Position numbers and translations under genes: made by a program. DNA of 64,000 bases, taken from Hymenobacter mucosus. GTDB lineage: Bacteria > Bacteroidota > Bacteroidia > Cytophagales > Hymenobacteraceae. The stretch lies in assembly GCF_900188255.1 (NCBI RefSeq), contig NZ_FZNS01000005.1:62001-126000 (forward strand), in the 5' to 3' direction. The notes below the pieces were generated by a model. The model saw only the letters and a list, made by a program, of their open reading frames with translations, had not been told where the DNA came from and did not search any database. Below are positions 54,002 to 61,057 of this stretch, piece by piece (the first letter of the stretch is position 1; every line of letters starts with the position of its first letter).

Positions 54002-56308
54002 TTACTCCAGCTCCGTTACGGTCACTAGCACGTTGGTATTGCGGCCGTGGTCGTCGGCGCAAGAAATCTTGAGCGGGCCAGGCGTTGGCCGGAAAAAAAC
54101 TCGCTCGGTAGCCCCGGCTGCACGCAGAAACTGGTCGTTGACGTACCAGTACACTTGTTGCACCTCGCTGTTGGTTGTGCAGCTGAGCAGAAGTTGTTGC
54201 TGCTCGCGGGCGTTCAGCACGTACTCAGTATTAGGTGTGGGCGAGGTGATAGTGGGCGCTTGTTCTGGCCCACCGCGCACTAGCTGGCACAGGGGGGTGT
54301 GGGGGGGCAGCCGACGGTACGGAATGCCCTGGGCCTCCTTGTAGGCTGCTACCTCCGGGAGTAAATTGGGGTACAGCTCCCGCCGGTACCCCGCCGCGGG
54401 TGCGCAGGCCCGGCAATAGGTAAAGGCGCCGTCGGCCGCTACCAGCACTTCGCGCAGGTGCTGGCAGTGCTGGCCGCTGGAGATACTCGGCAGGAAATAG
54501 TCTATCACTTGGTTTGGGCAGTTCTCGCCCGGCACTAGGCCTGTTTCGGCACACACCAGCCGAAAGTCGAGGGCCGCTGGTGGCGCAAACCAGTCATTGG
54601 GCGAGTTGTAGGCTACCGCGTTAAACAAGTCGAAGAGTAGGGGCGTGGCTACATCGGCCCCGGTAAGGGCCGGGCTACCCTGACCACTGAAGTTGCCCAC
54701 CCATACCCCAATGGTGTACTGCCGGTTGTAGCCTATGCTCCAGGCGTCGCGGCGGCCGTAGCTAGTACCGGTTTTCCAGGCAATCTTGGGCAGGCGCATG
54801 CTGCTGGCCGCCCCCAGGGGCAGGTCGGGGCGCGTGAGCTGGGCCAGGATGTCGGTGGTGAGGAAAGCCGCTTCCGCCGATACGAGCCGGGTGCTGGAAG
54901 CTTGTTTGGCGGTGGAAGTTAGGTGCAGGCTTTGATGCCGTCCACCGCCGGCCAGGGTCACGTACAGGTTGGTTAGTTCCTCCAAGGAAGCCCCACAGCC
55001 CCCTAGAATGCTGCTCAAGCCTAGGCGGGCGCGGTTGCGGGTTATGTTATGGAAGCCTGCCTGGCGGAGCTTGTCGGTGAAGGCGGGTACGCCCAGTTGG
55101 TTGAGCACTCGCACCGCCGGAATGTTGAGCGAGTAAGCCAGCGCCCGTTCCAGAGTCACCTCGCCGTTACAACGCTTATCAAAGTTCTCGGGGCGGTAGC
55201 CCTGGAAGTTGGTGGGTACATCGGGCAGCAGCAGCTTGGGCGTGACGAGGCCACGGTCCATGGCCAGGGCGTACAGAAACGGCTTGAGCGTACTGCCCGG
55301 CGAGCGGACGGCCGTAATGCCATCGTTCTGGCCTTGATTAGCGAAATCCCGAAAATCAGCTGAGCCTACGTAGGCCTCTACCTGGCGAGTGTGGTTGTTC
55401 ACCACCAGCACCGCCGCCTGCGTGATGCCCAGTTCATATAAGCGCCGCACGTAATTGCGGGTAAGATCCTCTGTTTTGTATTGCTTGCTGCGCTGCAACG
55501 TACTGTGAATAATAGCCTGCCGCGGAAACTGCCGTACCAGCCGCCGCGAGAGGTGCGGGGCCAGGGCAGGGGCGGCATGGCGCTCTACCTCCAGGGGCTC
55601 TAGCAAGGCATCTTCCACATCTTGCTTCGGAAACAGGCCCGAGGCCCCAAAGCGCCGGAGCCATCGGTTGCGCTCCTGCAGCACAGCCGCATTATTCTTT
55701 CCCAGCACCAAGCCTCTAGGCCTGTTCGGGATGATGGCCAACGTGACGGTTTGAGCCAGTGAGAGGTAGTCGGGCGTTTGCTGAAAGTAGAGCAGGGCTG
55801 CCGACTTCACGCCTTCCACATTACCGCCGTAGGGCACCAGGTTTAGGTACAACTGCAGAATTTCCTCCTTGCTGTAGTGCAGCTCTAACTGGGTGGCACG
55901 CAGCATTTCTAGCAGCTTATTGCCAAAGGTGCGCTCCTTAGGCTCTAGCAGCCGGGCCACCTGCATGGTAATGGTGCTGGCCCCGGTAGTGCGGCCCGTG
56001 CCAAACACATTGCGCCCGGCTGCCTGCACCAGAGCTATCGGGTTTACGCCCATATGCCACCGAAACCACCGGTCTTCTTTCTCCATAATGGCCTTGCGCA
56101 GCACCGGCGTAATCTCGTGCAGCTCGGTTTTCATCCGCCACTTCTGGGTGGGGTTGAGGTAGGCGTGCAGCACGGTGCCATCGGCGGCAAGTACAAGGGG
56201 CGAATACTGCGGCGCGGGCGGCAGCGGAAACCACCAATCTAGGCCTAGCAAAAGCAGCAGCACTAGGCCTAGGGCCGCTAGGCCACGCGAAATAACACGC
56301 CTATTCAT
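54002..56308 (-). CDS. pbpC: penicillin-binding protein 1C
   Basis: PbpC is a bifunctional class A penicillin-binding protein that builds and cross-links peptidoglycan. The protein is 768 residues from MNRRVISRGLAAL, with one membrane anchor. A transglycosylase domain (KEDRWFRWHMGVNP, GASTITMQVARLL) is followed by a transpeptidase domain with SxxK in RSPGSTLKPFLYA, SxN in YSLNIPAVRVL and KTG in WKTGTSYGRRDAW. A C-terminal BiPBP-type domain completes it. In many bacteria pbpC adjoins the alpha-2-macroglobulin gene; here they are 4.7 kb apart. A -7 box touches its start codon. Confidence 0.95.
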   Translation of the reverse strand: MNRRVISRGLAALGLVLLLLLGLDWWFPLPPAPQYSPLVLAADGTVLHAYLNPTQKWRMKTELHEITPVLRKAIMEKEDRWFRWHMGVNPIALVQAAGRNVFGTGRTTGASTITMQVARLLEPKERTFGNKLLEMLRATQLELHYSKEEILQLYLNLVPYGGNVEGVKSAALLYFQQTPDYLSLAQTVTLAIIPNRPRGLVLGKNNAAVLQERNRWLRRFGASGLFPKQDVEDALLEPLEVERHAAPALAPHLSRRLVRQFPRQAIIHSTLQRSKQYKTEDLTRNYVRRLYELGITQAAVLVVNNHTRQVEAYVGSADFRDFANQGQNDGITAVRSPGSTLKPFLYALAMDRGLVTPKLLLPDVPTNFQGYRPENFDKRCNGEVTLERALAYSLNIPAVRVLNQLGVPAFTDKLRQAGFHNITRNRARLGLSSILGGCGASLEELTNLYVTLAGGGRHQSLHLTSTAKQASSTRLVSAEAAFLTTDILAQLTRPDLPLGAASSMRLPKIAWKTGTSYGRRDAWSIGYNRQYTIGVWVGNFSGQGSPALTGADVATPLLFDLFNAVAYNSPNDWFAPPAALDFRLVCAETGLVPGENCPNQVIDYFLPSISSGQHCQHLREVLVAADGAFTYCRACAPAAGYRRELYPNLLPEVAAYKEAQGIPYRRLPPHTPLCQLVRGGPEQAPTITSPTPNTEYVLNAREQQQLLLSCTTNSEVQQVYWYVNDQFLRAAGATERVFFRPTPGPLKISCADDHGRNTNVLVTVTELE

Positions 56309-56665
56309 ACACTCAAATATACCGGCTACCCAATAACAGTGCAGGCTATTTGGCAAAACAACAACAGCCAGCTAAGCACGCCTGTAAACGTCAGCGAAGA
56401 GCATGTGCGCAAGAGTGTGTGTTGCATATATGATAGTATTTAGCTGATATAGGTGCGATTATATCATCCAAACTAGGCTATGGTTAAAAATATTTCAAAA
56501 AAGGCAAATCCGCTTTGTGAATACTGTTCGTAGGTATTCCGTGACAGTGCGGTGCAAGTACCAACTGTTGTTGATTGCCTATGGGCATTCAGTCAACGAC
56601 ATGTATGCGGCGCTGCCTTTCTTCCTTTCCATCCTCTTACTCCTCCCTTATTCCACAACCGCTAC
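56309..56665. other. 357-base divergent gap between pbpC and the subtilisin gene
   Basis: The gap is A+T-rich compared with its surroundings, especially 56420-56520, and contains no accepted gene. It holds the -7 box of pbpC at its left end and should contain the promoter of the protease gene. A TTTG at 56513-56516 could be a -33 element but no matching -7 box was found. Confidence 0.5.
56314..56321 (-). promoter_or_regulatory. Bacteroidota -7 box of pbpC, abutting the start codon
   Basis: On the minus strand this reads TATATTTG, a full match to TAnnTTTG, and only five bases lie between it and the pbpC ATG. Transcription would begin at about the start codon, which predicts a leaderless mRNA. 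Confidence 0.6.
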
Positions 56666-59425
56666 ATGAAACGTAAACTTTTTCTCTCCCTCGCGCTGGC
56701 TGGTGTCAGCATCAGTGTGTCGTTCGGACAAGCTACTGTTGACCCAGAATTGCGGTCGGCATTGGCTACCAATCCTACGGCGCAAGTAATTGTTACTTTC
56801 AAGGGGAGCGGCGCTCCTGGCCTTACCCAGCGGGGGCTGTTGCAGCGGCTGGGCATTACGCGCGGCGTTACCCTGCAGGCCCTGCCAGTAGCGGGTGTTA
56901 TTGCCACCGCCGCGCAGGTAAATGCGCTGGCGCAAAGCCCCGAAGTTCGCTCCCTCTACATCAACAAGCGGCTGGAGTATTACAACTTCGACGACACGCA
57001 CCTGACGGGTGTGAAGCGCCTGCGCACCGACCAACAGATGACGGCTCGTAATGGCGGTCTGCCCGTTTCAGGCAAGGGGGTGGGCGTACTCATCAACGAC
57101 AGCGGCGTAGACGGCACGCACGAGGATATAAAGTTCGGCACGCACCTGGTTCAGAATACGCTGGGCTCCACCAACCTCAACTCGCTAAGCACCCTGCTGC
57201 CCGTTACGTACCTAGAAGGAGTGCCGAATACGGATACTAACTCGGGCCATGGTACGCACTGCGCTGGTACCGTGGGCGGCACCGGGGTTCGCTCAGGAGG
57301 AAAGTATGAAGGCGTAGCGCCGGGTGCCTCATTGCTGGGCTACGGCTCTGGAGGAGCTCTCTTGGTGCTCGATGCCATGGGCGGCTTCGACTACGCGCTT
57401 ACTCATCAGTTTCAGTACAACATCCGGGTTATCAGCAACTCATTTGGCAGCAGCGGCGACTTCGACCCCAACGACCCGCTGAACGTGGCTACTAAAAAGT
57501 GCTACGACCGCGGCATGGTGGTGGTGTTTGCCGCCGGCAATGAAGGTCCCGGGGCTGATACGCACAACCCATATGCCATTGCACCCTGGACCATTTCAGT
57601 AGGCGCTGGTGACCGAAACGGGCTGCTGGCGGAGTTCTCCTCGCGCGGCGTGCGGGGCGAGCAGGGCACTTTTACGGTAGACGGCGAGACCTGGACCTTT
57701 AAAAACGAACCCGTGATTGTAGCGCCCGGCGTAGATGTGGTTTCTACCCGTGCTATTGCGCCGGTATCATCATTGGGAGCCCAGCAAGACATTGAATTGT
57801 TGCAACCCAGCGAAGTGCCGTTCTATACCCACAGCAGCGGTACTTCTATGGCTACGCCCCACGTAGCAGGCATTGTGGCGCTGTTGCTAGAAGCGAAACC
57901 CACATTGAATCCGGCGCAGGTGAAAGAGCTGCTGCAGAAAACGGCCACCAACATGCCCGGCCGTGAGTCGTGGGAGGTAGGTGCCGGTTACGTAAATGCC
58001 TACGCTGCCGTAGATCAGGCCTTCCGCTCCTCTACCTACGGCTCTACGGTGAATGCTAGCCGCCGCTTCAACAGCAGCGTGAATGCACAAACTGCCACGG
58101 TACCTTTCACCATCAACTACAACCCCGCCCTGGCCGCTGGCAACCAGTTTACCTTCCCGGTAAGTGCTGGCACTAACAGCTTGGAAGTGAAAATTTCCTC
58201 GAGGGGGCTGCTAGGCGAAACCGGTAACCTGACCAACCTGATCCTGGTTGACCCTAACGGGGTAGAATACCGCTCTGGCACCCCCGTTACGTTTACGCTC
58301 TCAACGGACCGCAGCGTAGCGGTAGCCGGGCCGGTAGCTGGTACCTGGACGCTGAAAGTAGATGGCCTACAAGGCGTGGCCCTACCTGAAACCATCAGCG
58401 GCAGCATTACCGCCCTAACAGCCACCGGCACCACTAACCTCTCCGACATTGTAGGCCACCCTGCTGAAGCCTCCATCAAGATGGCCGTTGCTAATCAACT
58501 GGTTGATGGCCTAAGCAACGGTTTCCGTCCCGACGCCCCGCTTACCCGCATCCAGCTGGCCGACTACCTGCTCATGGGCCAAGGCATCCGGCAGCTGCTG
58601 CCCTTCAGCGGCGCCCGTACTTTCTCCGATGTGTCTACGCCCGCTGAAATTCTGCTGACCGAATCGGTGGTGGCTAAAGGGGCCGCCCAGCGCGACCGGT
58701 TTCACCGGGCCGCTGGCGTGATGCTGCCCACCGCCACTGGCACATTCTCGCCGAATGGCCAAGTGAACCGGGCCTCCCTGGCCTACTCGCTGGTGCAGAG
58801 CCTGGGCTTCCAGGAGCAGGCGCTAGCCCGCAACAGCCAGCCCCTGACGGTGCAGGTAAACGGGCAAACCATTCCGGTAGATGATGCCGCCAACGTGCCG
58901 GCTGCTCTGAAAGGCTACATAAGCATTGCGCTGGAGCTGAATCTGATTAATGCCTACTACTCGCTCACCCAAGGCCCCTACGACCAGCAGCCTACGCTAC
59001 ACGCTACCTTTAAGCCAAGCCAAAACGTTTCGCGCGCCGATTTTGCCGTTATCGTAAGCCGGACGTTCCCGCAGTATGATGCCGTAACGCAACCCACAGC
59101 AGTAGCCAGTGCAAACGCCAGCACTACGAGTCTGTTGCCGGCCGAAGCGGGTGCTAAATCTGGCGTGCTTTTGCAAGAGACGGCGGCCTATCCAAACCCC
59201 TTCACGGCGGCTACTACCATCAGCTACTACTTAACTCAGCCAAGTCCCGTAAGCGTAGAAGTTTATAACGCGCTCGGCCGCAAAGTTCAGACGCTAGTAT
59301 CGGGTATAGAAGCTGCCGGCAACCACCAAGTACAGTTTGATGCCAGTAACCTGGCACGCGGCACCTATCTCTACAAAGTAAAAACCGGAGCCTCAGTAAC
59401 CACTAAGCGTTTAGTGCTGCAATAA
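56666..59425 (+). CDS. secreted S8 (subtilisin-like) protease with SLH-like region and type IX sorting domain
   Basis: The protein has 919 residues from MKRKLFLSLALAGVS, with a signal peptide and an I9-like propeptide (about 25-110). A subtilisin catalytic domain follows with D145 (NDSGVDGTHED), H195 (SGHGTHCAGT) and S394 (SSGTSMATPHVAG). A P-domain-like beta region follows at about 480-590. About 590-805 resembles tandem S-layer homology units (NGFRPDAPLTRIQLADYLL, GTFSPNGQVNRASLAYSLV, ATFKPSQNVSRADFAVIVS). The last 78 residues are a type IX (Por) sorting domain (AYPNPF ... YKVKTGASVTTKRLVLQ). It should therefore be exported to the surface or medium. Confidence 0.92.
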   Translation: MKRKLFLSLALAGVSISVSFGQATVDPELRSALATNPTAQVIVTFKGSGAPGLTQRGLLQRLGITRGVTLQALPVAGVIATAAQVNALAQSPEVRSLYINKRLEYYNFDDTHLTGVKRLRTDQQMTARNGGLPVSGKGVGVLINDSGVDGTHEDIKFGTHLVQNTLGSTNLNSLSTLLPVTYLEGVPNTDTNSGHGTHCAGTVGGTGVRSGGKYEGVAPGASLLGYGSGGALLVLDAMGGFDYALTHQFQYNIRVISNSFGSSGDFDPNDPLNVATKKCYDRGMVVVFAAGNEGPGADTHNPYAIAPWTISVGAGDRNGLLAEFSSRGVRGEQGTFTVDGETWTFKNEPVIVAPGVDVVSTRAIAPVSSLGAQQDIELLQPSEVPFYTHSSGTSMATPHVAGIVALLLEAKPTLNPAQVKELLQKTATNMPGRESWEVGAGYVNAYAAVDQAFRSSTYGSTVNASRRFNSSVNAQTATVPFTINYNPALAAGNQFTFPVSAGTNSLEVKISSRGLLGETGNLTNLILVDPNGVEYRSGTPVTFTLSTDRSVAVAGPVAGTWTLKVDGLQGVALPETISGSITALTATGTTNLSDIVGHPAEASIKMAVANQLVDGLSNGFRPDAPLTRIQLADYLLMGQGIRQLLPFSGARTFSDVSTPAEILLTESVVAKGAAQRDRFHRAAGVMLPTATGTFSPNGQVNRASLAYSLVQSLGFQEQALARNSQPLTVQVNGQTIPVDDAANVPAALKGYISIALELNLINAYYSLTQGPYDQQPTLHATFKPSQNVSRADFAVIVSRTFPQYDAVTQPTAVASANASTTSLLPAEAGAKSGVLLQETAAYPNPFTAATTISYYLTQPSPVSVEVYNALGRKVQTLVSGIEAAGNHQVQFDASNLARGTYLYKVKTGASVTTKRLVLQ

Positions 59426-59430
59426 GTCTG

Positions 59431-59496
59431 CTCAAGCTGCTTCAATACAAAAGGCCTGCTTCACGGAGCAGGCCTTTTGTATTGAAGCAGCTTGAG
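59431..59496. terminator. 30-bp perfect bidirectional hairpin
   Basis: 59431-59460 is exactly complementary to 59467-59496, with a six-base loop. It lies between the protease and the convergent inhibitor-like gene, and the arms contain T/A runs in each direction (TTTTG on both strands). Confidence 0.85.
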
Positions 59497-59519
59497 TAAC
59501 TACCCTTGATTTCTACTGC

Positions 59520-60314
59520 TTATTTAGGAGGCTCGGGCACTTCTACTTCCAGCTCAAAGTCGCGCTTGGGTGGGGCTTCGTTATTAGCGGCGTTGCGGTA
59601 GAGGAAGCGGAGCGTGGTTTTGCCGGGGTTCAGGGCCTTGAACTGAAAAGTAACATCCTCGTCACTGCCTACTTTGGCTTTCTTCTTGGGCTTCTTTAAG
59701 CTTGAGGTGGGCGCAGCTGTCACTAGCTGCACTACTTGGTTTGCAATGGGCATTACCTCCCACATGTACTGCGAGCCGACAGTAGTATCAAGCCGAATAG
59801 CGAGCTGGTCGCCCTGGTTAACTTTCACGCGGCTGCGGTTGCCGTACTCCGTAATGTTCACGTTTTTGGCCACGCCAGGCTTATCAATGGTAATAAACAC
59901 CCGAAAGAAGCCGCCCAGTGATGCGTAGCCGGTGCCAGGCTGAGCCGAAACCAGCGTCAGATCAAGCCCACCCGTGCCGATGGCCTGGAAATGAATTTCG
60001 AACGTGGCGGGCGCGCCCGGTACTCCGCTATTCACACCGGGCAAGATGTTCGTGATGGTGGGCGTCAGCTGGCCAGGGTAGGTCTGGGTTAGGCGCCAGC
60101 CGAAACGAGGAGAAATGGTAGGCAGCAAAATTGTAAGCTGGTCGCCCACGTTCAACTGCACCTGCTTGCCATTATCATTCGCATTGAGCGTCACAATGTC
60201 GGCTTGGGCAAGAGTAGGGCGTAGGAAGGCAATAGGTATCAACAAAGTGGCTAACCAAATGCCTAGCCGGAGGCGAGGACGAAAGCCAGGAATAAAAGGC
60301 AGTAGCTTCATCAC
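59520..60314 (-). CDS. exported tandem chagasin-like (I42) protease-inhibitor-type protein
   Basis: The 264-residue protein has an N-terminal signal sequence (MMKLLPFIPGFRPRLRLGIW and the following hydrophobic stretch, cleavage near LAQA). Two repeats follow, each about 105 residues. The first has VGDQLTILLPTISPRFGWRL and then FEIHFQAIGTGGLDLTLV. The second has QGDQLAIRLDTTVGSQYMWEV and then VTFQFKALNPGKTTLRFLYRN. This is the chagasin pattern: a GD-L-I-L start, a loop like NPTTGYxW, and a late F-A-x-x-G strand. Chagasins inhibit papain-like cysteine proteases. It converges on the protease gene, but a functional link is an inference. Confidence 0.7.
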   Translation of the reverse strand: MMKLLPFIPGFRPRLRLGIWLATLLIPIAFLRPTLAQADIVTLNANDNGKQVQLNVGDQLTILLPTISPRFGWRLTQTYPGQLTPTITNILPGVNSGVPGAPATFEIHFQAIGTGGLDLTLVSAQPGTGYASLGGFFRVFITIDKPGVAKNVNITEYGNRSRVKVNQGDQLAIRLDTTVGSQYMWEVMPIANQVVQLVTAAPTSSLKKPKKKAKVGSDEDVTFQFKALNPGKTTLRFLYRNAANNEAPPKRDFELEVEVPEPPK

Positions 60315-60446
60315 GTATGAACACAGTAAGTTTCATGAACAATACAGCCGGCCACTGAAGAAGCGCCGGCTGCGTGAAAAACAGTTAAGAAGGTATACGA
60401 AGGGCTAGAGAAAGGGCTGTTGTTGAGCTAGTGAGCCCAAGAGATA

Positions 60447-60928
60447 TTACGTCTCGTGTATCAAGTAACGAACCACTTTACCATTGCTGAATTGCAAAGA
60501 CAGAGCGTCACCATCAATAGGAATGAGTCTGGGCGTCATCCCTATGTAGTACTGCCAAAATTCCTCGCCTTTATAGTTAGGTTCACTTAGTAATACAGTC
60601 ACTTCATTTTGCGTAAGGCCAACAAGCCGGTGGGAGTGCTGTACGTCCTCCACCATCTCATAGCGCTTATTTATATCAGAGGTCCATTTGTCTTTCTGAA
60701 ATTCCGATGTGGATAGTACAAGTAAATGGCTAATGCCAAATACACACCCGCTACGCAAAGGCAAGGTGTCGCGACAACCGATACGAGAGTAGCAACCCGT
60801 TTCGGTTGTTGCAGCCCCGGCCAGAAACGACGAAGTAGGGCCCGCGTAGCTGCAAACACAAGAATGAACCCTGGAAGGGAGAAGGGGGCTAGGACTGCAT
60901 AGAACAGCAGATCACTCCAGAATTTCAC
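60447..60928 (-). pseudogene. frameshifted small membrane-anchored gene
   Basis: The minus strand has two overlapping frames. The first (60928-60671) starts with GTG and gives two hydrophobic segments, ending in YPHRNFRKTNGPLI. The second (60764-60447) contains FQKDKWTSDINKRYEM, a VGLTQNEVTVLL block and the C-terminus SLQFSNGKVVRYLI. Joined after HRNF, the sequence reads as one protein of about 160 residues, which fits a common Bacteroidota type (anchor, then NF-x-K-x-W, RYEM, LIG/VGLT, GEV). A one-base deletion near 60696-60706 (AATTTCAG, expected AATTTCCAG) would explain it. Sequencing error or real loss cannot be told apart. Confidence 0.6.
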
Positions 60929-61057
60929 GGCTAGATAGTGTGATTGGTGGTAGACATCAGCACCAGTGCCATGTCTACCGAGGCATGTGTACCTTTTAGG
61001 TAAGAAGCTGTCCGGAATTAAATGCTTCTACAAGCTCTCTACGATAATGCATCGGCT

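Noticed and set aside
53780..54028. Plus-strand frame of 82 codons in the gap before pbpC
   Set aside because: It runs into pbpC, has no start context or family similarity, and its sequence looks like translated non-coding DNA.
60690..60720. Programmed ribosomal frameshift in the small membrane gene
   Set aside because: No X-XXY-YYZ slippery heptamer or downstream pseudoknot was seen, so a mutation or sequencing error is more likely.
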